Assembly: GCA_913053875.1 (NCBI GenBank)
Contig: CAJXGN010000003.1
Span: forward strand, 248,001-312,000
DNA from: an uncultured Agromyces sp.
GTDB taxonomy: Bacteria > Actinomycetota > Actinomycetes > Actinomycetales > Microbacteriaceae
Length of the DNA stretch: 64,000 nt
Direction: 5' to 3'
Of the stretch, positions 34,953 to 43,028 are shown one piece after another. The translations under genes and the position numbers were made by a program. The notes under the pieces were generated by a model. It worked only from the letters and a program-made list of their open reading frames with translations. It was not told the DNA's origin and searched no databases. The stretch's first letter is position 1. Each line of letters starts with the position of its first letter.

Positions 34953-36209
34953 ATGGCGACGGATGCGGGGAGGCCGGCGGGGTCCGCTGCCGGCGAGGCA
35001 TCCGTGCCCACCATATTCGACGTCGCGCGGCTCGCCGGCGTCTCGCACCAGACCGTGTCGCGGGTGCTGAACGGGCGGGCGGATGTCGCGGCGGCGACGC
35101 GCGCCCGGGTGCAGCGGGCGATCGCCGACCTGCGATACACGCCGTCGCCCGCGGCGCGCGCGATGGCGAGCCGGCGCTCGCGTTCGCTCGGGCTGATCCT
35201 CGCCGGGCGACCCGACTACGGGCCCACGAGCGCCGCCCTCGAGTTCAACCAGGCGGCGTACGCGGCCGGGTACACCGTCAGCCAGGTGAGCATGCGCTCG
35301 CTCGAGCCCGCCGCTCTGCGCGAGGCGGTGCAGCGGCTCGTCGTGCAGCGTGTCGAGGCGATCGTGCTCATCTCGGGCGAGCGCGGCGGCGTCGAGGTCG
35401 TCGGCTCGCTCGACGTGGGGATGCCCGTCGTGGCCGTGGCATCCGAGCCCGTCGCCGGCGTGCGCCGCGTCTCGATCGACCAGGCCGCGGGCGCGCGGGC
35501 GGCTGTGGAGCACCTCGCGGGGCTGGGGCATCGGGAGATCCGGCACGTCGCCGGGCCAGCCCGCTGGATGGACGCGGCCGAACGCGTGCGCGGCTGGCGC
35601 GAGGCGATGGCCGCGCGCGGCCTGCCCGTGGTGGAGCCGATCGAGGGGGAGTGGCTGCCCGACTCGGGGTATGCGGCGGGGCTGGCGCTCGCGGCGGATG
35701 CCACGGCGACGGCCGTGTTCGTCGGCAACGACCAGATGGCGCTCGGCCTGCTGCACGCGCTCCGCGATGCGGGCCGGCGCGTGCCCGAGGACCTCAGCGT
35801 CGTCGGCTTCGACGATGAGCCCGAGGCCGCGCACTTCGCGCCGCCGCTCACGACGCTCCGCCAGGACTTCGACGCGCTCGGCCGCGACACCATGTCGCTC
35901 GTCGCCGCGCTGCTCGCCGCGCCGCCCGTGGCATCCGTCGCCCCCGCGCCGGCCGCGCCTTTCGCGTCCGCCGCCCCCGCGCCGGCGCCGTCCGCTGCGC
36001 CCGCCCCCGCGCCGCCCGCTCCTTTCGCCTCCGACGACCCGGCCGCCTCCGCCGCCCCGGCCGCCTCGGCCACATCCGCCGCCTCGGCCACTCCGGCGAC
36101 CTCCCCCGACCCGGCCGCGTCCGCCGACCCGGCCGCGTCCGCCGACCCGGCCCCCCGCACCCCCTCCCTCATCGTCCGCGCGAGCACCGCGCCCCCGCCC
36201 CGCCCCTAG
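34953..36209 (+). CDS. araR: LacI-type arabinose repressor with a low-complexity insertion
   Basis: A 418-residue LacI regulator: helix-turn-helix TIFDVARLAGVSHQTVSRVL (about 27-46), sensor domain, dimerisation region to about 325. Normally the chain ends soon after with a VVRASTAPP-like strand. Here about 70 residues of Ala, Pro, Ser and Asp interrupt, and the expected end (SLIVRASTAPPPRP) resumes afterwards. The insertion lies on the C-terminal side, away from DNA and sugar sites. It probably binds the tandem AGCGCT operators before araD. Gene symbol is by role; this is not the GntR-type AraR of Bacillus. Confidence 0.88.
   Translation: MATDAGRPAGSAAGEASVPTIFDVARLAGVSHQTVSRVLNGRADVAAATRARVQRAIADLRYTPSPAARAMASRRSRSLGLILAGRPDYGPTSAALEFNQAAYAAGYTVSQVSMRSLEPAALREAVQRLVVQRVEAIVLISGERGGVEVVGSLDVGMPVVAVASEPVAGVRRVSIDQAAGARAAVEHLAGLGHREIRHVAGPARWMDAAERVRGWREAMAARGLPVVEPIEGEWLPDSGYAAGLALAADATATAVFVGNDQMALGLLHALRDAGRRVPEDLSVVGFDDEPEAAHFAPPLTTLRQDFDALGRDTMSLVAALLAAPPVASVAPAPAAPFASAAPAPAPSAAPAPAPPAPFASDDPAASAAPAASATSAASATPATSPDPAASADPAASADPAPRTPSLIVRASTAPPPRP
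36108..36152 (+). repeat. 18-bp tandem repeat in the araR insertion
   Basis: GACCCGGCCGCGTCCGCC occurs exactly at 36108 and 36126 with a half copy at 36144, encoding DPAASA. The rest of the insertion (about 35935-36107) is a degenerate GCC/CCG-rich stretch of the same composition. Confidence 0.8.
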
Positions 36210-36253
36210 CGTTGCCGGATCGCTTCACGGCGCGGGCCCGTCCTGATCACACG

Positions 36254-36284
36254 GGCCCGCGTTCGAACGCGGGCCGACGTGACT
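36254..36284 (+). repeat. Left copy of a hairpin repeat flanking the AbiEi-like gene
   Basis: A perfect 22-bp palindrome (36254-36275, half-site GGCCCGCGTTC) continues into GAACGCGGGCCGACGTGACT. The segment 36261-36284 matches 37473-37496 at 22 of 24 positions. It begins 45 bases after araR and may also end its transcript. Confidence 0.7.
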
Positions 36285-36417
36285 GGGCCGGGCCGAACGT
36301 CCTTGCGTCGTGCACCGTGCGCCGCATCGGCTCCTCCACAGTCACCAACGGCGTGACGGGAATCGTCGTCGGGCTCGTCGGAGCTCGTCACGGTCAGCCG
36401 CGCTGGAGGCTCGCACC

Positions 36418-37428
36418 ATGAGTTCCGACCCCGACGATGTACTCGAACGCTCCGACGAGCTGAAGCTTCTCAGCACAGCCCACCTCATGAGAGGGGGAGC
36501 GACGAAGCGGCAGATCCAGCGTGGCGTGCAAGAGGGTGCCCTGATTCGCATACGACGCGGAATCTTCGCGCCGAGAACTGCGTGGGAGTCGGCGCGGCCT
36601 GAGGACCGTCACGCGGCGCTCGTACGCGCAACGCTCGCGATCGCCAGCCGCGACGACCGGCCGGTCAGCCACCTCTCGGCCGCGGCACTCCACGGGCTCC
36701 CGATCGTGGGACGTGTCCCGGCGGAGGTGCACCTGTGGGACGGAACTGCAGGAGGAGGCAGCTCGGCACCAGGCCTGCGGACGCACCGCGGCGGCACACG
36801 ACCCGACACGGTCGAGATCGACGGCCTCGTGGTCACCTCGTTGGCGCGCACCGTGGTCGACGTCGCTTCGACCGAGCCGTTCGTCACAGCGGTATGCGTC
36901 CTCGACGCGGCACTTCGCAGGTCGTCCGATGAGGCTGGGGATGAGTCCGAGGACGAGTCCGCGCCGAACGACGAAGCCGTATTGAACGGAAGCCTGCTGG
37001 CCGGGGAGTTGGCGCGAGCCGGCATCCGTCGAGGGCAGGCTGCAGCGATGCGGGCGATCGAGTTCGCCGACCCGAGGAGTGGAAGCGCGGGGGAGTCGCT
37101 GAGTCGCGCGGGGATGTACCAACTCGGGTTCGAGGTGCCCGAACTCCAGGTGCGGTTCGAACGTCGTGGTCGTGCCCCCGCCGAAGTCGACTACTTCTGG
37201 CGTTCGAAGGGCATCATCGGTGAATTCGATGGCGTCCAGAAGTATGTGCGCGAGGAGTTCCTGCGGGGGCGCGATCCGGCTGATGTGGTTGTCGAGGAGA
37301 AGCTGCGCGAAGACGAACTCCGCAACGCACCTGGCGTACGCGGGTTCGTGCGCTGGGACTGGACGGTTGCGCGCTCGCCGCGTCGACTCGCCGCGGTCCT
37401 GGGGGCGGCCGGGGTGCCGCGCGTCTGA
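36418..37428 (+). CDS. Solitary AbiEi-antitoxin-like protein with a DUF559/PD-(D/E)xK-like C-terminus
   Basis: A 336-residue protein. Residues 12-60 (LKLLSTAHLMRGGATKRQIQ, LIRIRRGIFAP) are the winged helix of AbiEi-type antitoxins, with the following SHLSAAALHGLPI region typical of that family. The C-terminus (about 255-330: EVDYFWRSKGIIGEFDGVQK) has the E-x-D, E-F-D-G, K pattern of the DUF559 nuclease fold. No AbiEii toxin gene is next to it. Codons ending in A or T are more frequent than in neighbouring genes, and a repeat flanks it on both sides, suggesting transfer. GGAGG precedes the ATG. Function unknown. Confidence 0.72.
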   Translation: MSSDPDDVLERSDELKLLSTAHLMRGGATKRQIQRGVQEGALIRIRRGIFAPRTAWESARPEDRHAALVRATLAIASRDDRPVSHLSAAALHGLPIVGRVPAEVHLWDGTAGGGSSAPGLRTHRGGTRPDTVEIDGLVVTSLARTVVDVASTEPFVTAVCVLDAALRRSSDEAGDESEDESAPNDEAVLNGSLLAGELARAGIRRGQAAAMRAIEFADPRSGSAGESLSRAGMYQLGFEVPELQVRFERRGRAPAEVDYFWRSKGIIGEFDGVQKYVREEFLRGRDPADVVVEEKLREDELRNAPGVRGFVRWDWTVARSPRRLAAVLGAAGVPRV

Positions 37429-37446
37429 CTTCTTCCCCACTACTTC

Positions 37447-37496
37447 GGCCCGCGCTTGGAACTTCGGCACGTGTTCGAACGCGGGCCGATGTGATT
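37447..37496 (+). repeat. Right copy of the hairpin repeat flanking the AbiEi-like gene
   Basis: GGCCCGCG (37447-37454) pairs with CGCGGGCC (37480-37487) in an interrupted hairpin; the 3' arm and following bases GTTCGAACGCGGGCCGATGT copy the left element. It starts 19 bases after the gene's stop. Confidence 0.65.
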
Positions 37497-37541
37497 TGAA
37501 CGGGCCGCTGCGATCTCGACGGGGAAGCGCCGGAACGGGGA

Positions 37542-37575
37542 GCGGCCCGCACCCGGGTGAACGGGTGCGGGCCGC
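37542..37575 (-). terminator. Terminator of the xylose-type ABC operon
   Basis: GCGGCCCGCACCCG (37542-37555) and 37562-37575 are perfect 14-bp complements around a 6-base loop, 47 bases after the permease stop on the minus strand. Confidence 0.7.
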
Positions 37576-37622
37576 GAGCGGGCGGGCGGATGCCGCGGGG
37601 CGGCGCGCTACGCGCGACCGCG

Positions 37623-38933
37623 CTACGCGCGACCGGACGCGGTGCGCGAGCGCCGCGACAGCGCGTCGACGATGACCGCGAGGAGCAGCACGGCGCCGGT
37701 GACCATGAAGCGCACCGACGAGTCGAGGTTCAGGAGCGTCAGTCCCGACGCGATCGACGCGATCACGAGGATGCCGAGCAGCGCCGAGAACGCCGAACCG
37801 CGACCGCCGAAGAGGCTCGTGCCGCCGATGACCGCCGCGGCGATCGCGTTCAGGTTGATGTCGCCGCCGCCCGAGCTCTGGTTCGCCGCCGCGAGGCGCG
37901 CCGCGGCCATGAGGCCGCCGACCGCCGCGAGCGTCGAGCAGAGCATGAACACCGACAGGTAGATGCGCTTGACCCGGATGCCCGCGCGGCGCGCCGCCTC
38001 GACGTTGCCGCCGACCGCGTAGACCGAGCGACCCCAGCCCGTGCGGGTGAGGAAGAAGTTCATGATCACCACGAGGGCGAGGAAGAACACGAACATGACG
38101 CTCACGCCGCGGCCGGTGTTGAGATACCAGACCGCGATGCCGAGCAGCACGAGGATCGCACCGGCCCGGAGCAGGATCGACACCGGTGACGCGCTCGAGA
38201 GGTTCGCCGCGGCGCGTCGACGGCCCGTGAACCAGAGCTGCATCGCGTACGCGGCTGCGGTCAGCACGACCAGCGTGTACGCGAGCCACTCGGGCAGGAA
38301 CATCTGCTGGGCGAACTGCACGATCCACGAGTCGAACGGGATGTTGATCGACCCGGTGCGGCCGAGCACCCAGAGCTGCAAGCCGAGGAAGCCGAGGAGG
38401 CCCGCGAGCGTGATCACGAAGCTCGGCACGCCGAACCGGTTGTAGAGCAGTCCGTAGAACAGGCCGATCGCCATGCCGGCGATGATCGACGCGAGGATCG
38501 AGACGACGAGCGGCCAGTCCAGCTGCACGAAGGTCACGGCGAGGATCGCCGCCGACAGGCCCGAGACCGAGCCGATCGACAGGTCGATCTCGCCGAGCAG
38601 CAGCACGAGCACGACGCCGAGCGCGAGCGTGCCGGTCGCGGCCATCTGCAGCGTGAGGTTCACGAGGTTCGTCGGCGAGAGGAACACCGGGTTCAGCGCC
38701 TGGAAGACGCCCCAGATGATGATCAGGCCGATGACGACGGGCAGCGACCCGAGGTCACCGCCGCGCACTCGGTTGCCGAACTCGCGGATCGCCCCGCCGA
38801 CGCCCTTGTGCTGGATCAGACGTTCGTCGTGCAGGTCGGCGTACTCGGCCTGGAGCACCTGGGCCTGCTCGCCGGTCGCGGTCGAGGGCTCGTTGGTGGG
38901 GGCATCCGTGCCCGAACGGTCGGTGGTGCTCAT
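37623..38933 (-). CDS. xylH: Sugar ABC transporter permease, CUT2/XylH type
   Basis: A 436-residue permease with about ten hydrophobic segments after a 60-residue cytoplasmic leader. LVLLLGEIDLSIGSVSGL and GGTSLFGGRGSAFSALLG are hallmark stretches of the ribose/xylose permease family. A central insertion (about 215-260) matches XylH-type members. ATG overlaps the ATPase stop as ATGA. With the binding protein and ROK regulator it forms a xylose-type importer; the sugar is inferred from family resemblance. Confidence 0.9.
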   Translation of the reverse strand: MSTTDRSGTDAPTNEPSTATGEQAQVLQAEYADLHDERLIQHKGVGGAIREFGNRVRGGDLGSLPVVIGLIIIWGVFQALNPVFLSPTNLVNLTLQMAATGTLALGVVLVLLLGEIDLSIGSVSGLSAAILAVTFVQLDWPLVVSILASIIAGMAIGLFYGLLYNRFGVPSFVITLAGLLGFLGLQLWVLGRTGSINIPFDSWIVQFAQQMFLPEWLAYTLVVLTAAAYAMQLWFTGRRRAAANLSSASPVSILLRAGAILVLLGIAVWYLNTGRGVSVMFVFFLALVVIMNFFLTRTGWGRSVYAVGGNVEAARRAGIRVKRIYLSVFMLCSTLAAVGGLMAAARLAAANQSSGGGDINLNAIAAAVIGGTSLFGGRGSAFSALLGILVIASIASGLTLLNLDSSVRFMVTGAVLLLAVIVDALSRRSRTASGRA

Positions 38934-39781
38934 GCCTCAGGCTCCTCGTCGAGGTCGTCCCCGGGAACGGGGGTCGCCGCGGTCTTGGCCGCGGCGCGTC
39001 GGGTGACGGCGTTGTCGGTGGCGCCGGTGATGGCCGAGATGATGGTCTCGCTCGTGACATCCGACACCCGGAAGGTGCCGTTGTTGCGACCGAGGCGCAG
39101 CACGACCACGCGGTCGGCCACCGCCATGACGTCGGCCATGTTGTGGCTGATCAGGATGACGCCGTGGCCGCGTTCGCGCAGGCGCTCGACGAGGTTCAGC
39201 ACCTCGGCGGTCTGGGCGACGCCGAGCGCGGCGGTCGGCTCGTCGAGGATCACGATGCTGGGCTCGCCGATGAGCGAACGGGCGATGGCGACCGTCTGAC
39301 GCTGGCCGCCCGAGAGGGACGCCACGGCGATGCGCACCGACGGGATCTTGGCGCTCAGCTCGCGCAGGAGGCTCCACGAGCGCTGCTCCATCTCGACCTC
39401 GTCGAGCGTGCCGCCGCGGGTCAGCTCCTGGCCGAGCCAGAGGTTCGATACGACGTCGAGGTTGTCGCAGAGCGCGAGGTCCTGGTAGACGGTCGCGATG
39501 CCGAGGTCGCGCGAGTCGGTGGGGCTCTGGATGGAGACCGTGCGCCCCTCGAACTCGATCTCGCCCGAGTCGGGCGGGTGTACACCGGCGAGCACCTTGA
39601 CGAGCGTGGACTTGCCCGCTCCGTTGTCGCCGACGAGGGCGACGACCTCGCCCTGGTGCACGTCGAGCTCGATGTCCTTGAGCGCCTGCACGGCGCCGAA
39701 GCGCTTGCTCACGCCCCGCAGTCGCAGCACGTTCTCGTGCGGCCGGCCGCCGGACTGCTTGGTGGGTGACGTCACTGTCAT
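38930..39781 (-). CDS. Sugar ABC transporter ATP-binding protein, single-domain CUT2 type
   Basis: A 283-residue ATPase: Walker A VGDNGAGKST, signature SLSGGQRQ, Walker B SIVILDEPTAALG. CUT2 ATPases such as XylG and RbsA usually carry two fused domains of about 500 residues; this one has a single domain like FrcA, so it should work as a homodimer. The ATG at 39781 follows GAGGATGAG; one three codons upstream is poorer. The C-terminal 30 residues are charged and variable. Confidence 0.92.
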   Translation of the reverse strand: MTVTSPTKQSGGRPHENVLRLRGVSKRFGAVQALKDIELDVHQGEVVALVGDNGAGKSTLVKVLAGVHPPDSGEIEFEGRTVSIQSPTDSRDLGIATVYQDLALCDNLDVVSNLWLGQELTRGGTLDEVEMEQRSWSLLRELSAKIPSVRIAVASLSGGQRQTVAIARSLIGEPSIVILDEPTAALGVAQTAEVLNLVERLRERGHGVILISHNMADVMAVADRVVVLRLGRNNGTFRVSDVTSETIISAITGATDNAVTRRAAAKTAATPVPGDDLDEEPEA

Positions 39782-39848
39782 GTGTCTCATCCTCGTGACT
39801 CGGGTCCCCGTAGGGAAGGGGTGGCGGATGCCCCGCCGGGGCGGTGCG

Positions 39849-39889
39849 CGCGACGGGTCGGGAGGCGTGCGGCCTCCCGACCCGTCGCG
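39849..39889 (-). terminator. 18-bp intercistronic hairpin after the binding-protein gene
   Basis: 39849-39866 (CGCGACGGGTCGGGAGGC) pairs perfectly with 39872-39889 around a 5-base loop. It lies 9 bases after the binding-protein stop and before the ATPase gene, so it likely limits read-through and protects the upstream message. Confidence 0.75.
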
Positions 39890-39898
39890 AGGGCGGTG

Positions 39899-40984
39899 CT
39901 ACTGGATGCCGGCTGCGGCGCAGGCGTCCGCGTACTCGGCGGTGCAGATCTCCTCGACGGTGTAGAACCCGTCGGCGACGACCGTGTCCATGATGTTGTC
40001 CACGGTCACGACGACCGGCTCGAGCAGCGTCGACGGGGTGCCGTCCACGTCCACGTCACCGGTGACCTCCTCGCCGTTGGCGAGGGCGACCGCGATCTCC
40101 GCGGCGAGCTCGGCCTCGGCCTTGATCGCCTTGTAGATGGTCATGTACTGGTCGCCCGCGACGATGCGCTGGATGGCGGTGATCTCGGCGTCCTGACCGG
40201 TCACGACCGGCAGCGGGTCGATGTTCGCCGCACGCATGGCCGCGATGGCGCCGCCAGCGGTGCCGTCGTTCGCGGCGTACACCGCGACGAGGTCGTCACC
40301 GAACTGGGTGAGCTGGCCCGCGACCCACTCCTGGGCCTGGTCGGGGCTCCAGTCGGGGGTGTCGAACTCGGCGACCACGTTCAGGTCGCTGCCGTCGATG
40401 ACCGAGTGCGCGCCCGCCTTGAACAGCGTGGCGTTGCCGTCGGTCGGCGAGCCGTTCACCATCAGGATGTCGCCGGAGCCGTTGCCGTCGGCCTCGAGCT
40501 TCTCGACGAGCGCGGTGCCCTGCAGCTCGCCCACCTTCTCGTTGTCGAACGAGATGTAGTAGGCCAGGTCGCCGCCGGCGATCAGGCGGTCGTAGGAGAC
40601 GACCGGCACGCCCTGGGCGCTGGCCGCATTGACGATGCTGACGGCCGCCTCGGCGTCGACCGGGTCGAGCACCATGACGGCGATGCCCTGCGCGAGCGCG
40701 GACTCGGCCTGCTGCTGCTGCTTGGCCGCGTCCTGGTCGGCGTTCGAGTAGACGATGTCGTAGTCGCCGAGCTCGGCGACCTTCGCCTCGAACAGCGGGC
40801 GGTCGAACGCCTCGTACCGCGTGGTCTTCGACTCGGGGAGCAGGAGCGCGATCGCTGCGCCGTCGCCCGACGCGGAGTCGTCCCCGCCGTCGCTGCCGCC
40901 GTCGGTCGCACACGCGGACAGTGCACCGACCGCGAGCACCGCCCCGGCGGCGAGTGATGCGAGTCTCTTGATGGACTTCCTCAT
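39899..40984 (-). CDS. xylF: Xylose-type ABC substrate-binding lipoprotein
   Basis: A 361-residue CUT2 binding protein. Signal with lipobox LSAC (Cys25), then an Asp/Gly/Ser linker, then ALLLPESKTTRYEAFDRPLF, NADQDAAKQQQQAESALAQG and PVVSYDRLIAGGDLAYYISFD, which match D-xylose-binding proteins well. The ATG at 40984 follows GAGAGG; the 20 codons upstream do not look like signal peptide. First gene of a binding protein-ATPase-permease operon. Confidence 0.92.
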   Translation of the reverse strand: MRKSIKRLASLAAGAVLAVGALSACATDGGSDGGDDSASGDGAAIALLLPESKTTRYEAFDRPLFEAKVAELGDYDIVYSNADQDAAKQQQQAESALAQGIAVMVLDPVDAEAAVSIVNAASAQGVPVVSYDRLIAGGDLAYYISFDNEKVGELQGTALVEKLEADGNGSGDILMVNGSPTDGNATLFKAGAHSVIDGSDLNVVAEFDTPDWSPDQAQEWVAGQLTQFGDDLVAVYAANDGTAGGAIAAMRAANIDPLPVVTGQDAEITAIQRIVAGDQYMTIYKAIKAEAELAAEIAVALANGEEVTGDVDVDGTPSTLLEPVVVTVDNIMDTVVADGFYTVEEICTAEYADACAAAGIQ

Positions 40985-41027
40985 TGAAATACCTCTCACT
41001 AGGCCGCCCTCGTCGGCGGTGGACACC

Positions 41028-41064
41028 ATGTTCGTCCGATCCACGCCTTGGCGTCAAGTCTTGA
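41028..41064 (-). promoter_or_regulatory. Possible promoter and operator of the xylose-type operon
   Basis: On the minus strand TTGACG (41057-41052), 18 bases, GAACAT (41033-41028). The odd palindrome TCAAGTCTTGA (41054-41064) overlaps the -35 and could bind the ROK regulator encoded just upstream. The stretch 41065-41196 shows no further clear signal. Confidence 0.4.
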
Positions 41065-41196
41065 ACTCATGGGTTTGGTAACGGGATGGTCACGGTCAGG
41101 TCTCGAAGCCAAACGCCGTTCGGAAGTCGGCTCGAACGCGCGCTCGCACGCATCGCTTCGGGACGCCGGCCGTGCTCGCGTGCGACCCGCCGCCGC

Positions 41197-42387
41197 TCAC
41201 GCGGGGGTCTTGTCGGCGATCTCGATCGGCATGGGCGCGTTCTCGAGCGCCAGCGCGATCGCGCCCTGCAGTGCCGCACGGTCGGCCCACGAGGCCGTCA
41301 CGACCTCGGGGATGCCGTCGGCCGATGCGAGCGCCGAGCGCTCCAGCGCGTGCCGCAGCGGTGCGAGCAGCGTCTCGCCAGCGAGCCCGAGCTCGCCGCC
41401 CACGACGATGCGCTCGGGGTCGAACAGGTTGCTGAGGTTCGCCGCCGCGATGCCGATGTGCCGGCCGGCGTCGGCGATCACGCGCTGCGACGACGCGTCG
41501 CCGTCCTCCGCGGCGTGCACGAGGTCGGTCACCCGGTGCATCCCCGCGTCCTCGCGGAACAGGTCGAGCAGCGCCGGCCCGGCGGCGAGCGTCTCGAGGC
41601 AGCCGCGGTTGCCGCACCGGCAGATCGGTCCGTTCTCGTCGATCGTCACGTGGCCGATCTGCCCGGCCTTCCCGGTGACCCCGTGGAACGGCGTTCCGTC
41701 GATCATGAGCGCCGCGCTGATGTGATGGCCCACGTGGATGAAGGCGGCAGCGGGTGCCTCGCGCGCGGCGCCGCTGCGCACCTCGGCGAGCCCGCCCAGG
41801 TTGGCCTCGCTGTCGACGAACACGGGCAGGCCGACCCGGGCCTCGAGCGAGCCGCCGACGTCGATGCCCTCCCAGCCGCGCAGCAGTCCGGGCGTCGACA
41901 CCATGCCCGTGCGCCGGTCGACGGGCGCCGGGATGCCGAGGCCCACGGCCAGCAGGTCGGGGATCTCGGTTCCGAGCGAGTCGCACATGTCGCCGAGCAG
42001 CAGCACGACGCGGTCGAGTTCGGCGTCGTGCCGGTGGTCGAGCGAGAGCGGCACGTGCGTCTCCGCGACGACCGCGGTGCTCGCGTCGGCGATGGCGATG
42101 CGCAGGTGGCGCGAGGAGAAGTGCACGCCTGCGACCAGGCCGATCTCGTGCGAGAGCGTGACCAGCGTGGCGCGCCGTCCGCTGCGCGACGTGACCGACG
42201 TGTGCAGCACGCCCGACCCCGACAGCTCCTTGACGATGTTGGAGACGGTGGCGGGCGAGAGCCCCGTGGTTCCGGCGAGCTCGACCTGCGTCAACCGCCC
42301 GTGATGCCGGAGCGATTCGACGATTCTCGCCCGGTTGGCTTCACGAAGTGAAGTCTGCGAACCCGGCGTCGGGTTTCTGCGCGCCAC
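41197..42387 (-). CDS. ROK-family transcriptional regulator (XylR-like)
   Basis: A 396-residue regulator with N-terminal winged helix (ANRARIVESLRHHGRLTQ, TTGLSPATVSNIVKEL) and a ROK sugar-kinase-like domain containing the zinc motif CRCGNRGCLET and DSEANLGGLAE. Catalytic kinase activity is not expected. TAGGGT lies directly before GTG 42393, so transcription more likely starts at the next GTG, 42387. It is upstream of and in line with the xylose-type operon and probably represses it until xylose binds. Confidence 0.9.
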   Translation of the reverse strand: MARRNPTPGSQTSLREANRARIVESLRHHGRLTQVELAGTTGLSPATVSNIVKELSGSGVLHTSVTSRSGRRATLVTLSHEIGLVAGVHFSSRHLRIAIADASTAVVAETHVPLSLDHRHDAELDRVVLLLGDMCDSLGTEIPDLLAVGLGIPAPVDRRTGMVSTPGLLRGWEGIDVGGSLEARVGLPVFVDSEANLGGLAEVRSGAAREAPAAAFIHVGHHISAALMIDGTPFHGVTGKAGQIGHVTIDENGPICRCGNRGCLETLAAGPALLDLFREDAGMHRVTDLVHAAEDGDASSQRVIADAGRHIGIAAANLSNLFDPERIVVGGELGLAGETLLAPLRHALERSALASADGIPEVVTASWADRAALQGAIALALENAPMPIEIADKTPA

Positions 42388-42437
42388 ACGCACACCCTAC
42401 ACACAGAGCGTGCAGGCGGTGCATCGCGCCGTGCCGT

Positions 42438-42965
42438 TCAGGCATCCGGGACGGGCGCCCGGCGTGCCCGGACGGCTTCGAGGCCGCCGGATGCGGCGAG
42501 CAGCGCCTCGAGTATGCGGCGCGCCGCCCCGGCGTCGTCGGATGCCGGCCGCGGGGCCTGTGCTCGGCCGGTCGCCCGGGCGCGGTCCGGACCGGTCGCG
42601 GCCAGCGCCGCCCGCTCGAGCTCGCGCCTGATCGCGCGGGTCCGGTCGACGAGTTCCCGCCCCCGGGGCGTGAGGCGGATGCGGCGCACGCGTGCGTCTC
42701 GCGCATCGGGCACGCGCTCCGCGTAGCCGAGTGCCTCGAGCTCAGCGACGGACTTCGAGATCGCCTGCTGCGTGACGCCCAGCTCGCCGGCCAGTTCACC
42801 GACCGCGGGTTCGCCGGCGAGCAGTGCCTGGATGACGTATCCGTGCGACCTGCGAGCGCCGGGGTGCCCGGACTCGCGCAGCCGCGCGAGCACGTGGGCG
42901 TCCACCGCTGCGCCCGTCAGCGAGACGAGTGCGGGCAGGTCGATGTCGTCGGGCTCGAGGGGCAT
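42438..42965 (-). CDS. MarR family transcriptional regulator
   Basis: A 175-residue winged-helix protein: GYVIQALLAGEPAVGELAGE, LGVTQQAISKSVAELEALGY and the wing PDARDARVRRIRLTPRGREL. The last 45 residues are Ala/Arg-rich and longer than usual. The ATG at 42965 follows AGGA; the frame is open further upstream but over the promoter of the divergent gene. It probably binds GCACAA-n6-TTGTGT between the two genes. Confidence 0.88.
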   Translation of the reverse strand: MPLEPDDIDLPALVSLTGAAVDAHVLARLRESGHPGARRSHGYVIQALLAGEPAVGELAGELGVTQQAISKSVAELEALGYAERVPDARDARVRRIRLTPRGRELVDRTRAIRRELERAALAATGPDRARATGRAQAPRPASDDAGAARRILEALLAASGGLEAVRARRAPVPDA

Positions 42966-42992
42966 GCGTGCATCCTGCCACGGGCGCCGCAA

Positions 42993-43026
42993 TTCGACAT
43001 CCTCAGTTGCACAATATAGGTTGTGT
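42993..43026. promoter_or_regulatory. Promoter and MarR-type operator of the SnoaL-like gene
   Basis: TTCGAC (42993-42998), 18 bases, TAGGTT (43017-43022), then six bases to the ATG at 43029: leaderless. The inverted repeat GCACAA-TATAGG-TTGTGT (43009-43026) covers the -10 and is an AT-rich island in GC-rich DNA. Confidence 0.65.
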
Positions 43027-43028
43027 AT

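Noticed and set aside
36254-37496. Insertion sequence bounded by the two hairpin repeats
   Set aside because: The repeats are direct rather than terminal inverted copies and no transposase is encoded between them; kept only as a possible cassette.
38930-39781. Truncated two-domain XylG ATPase
   Set aside because: The single domain is complete with all motifs and a translationally coupled permease follows; single-domain CUT2 ATPases are known.
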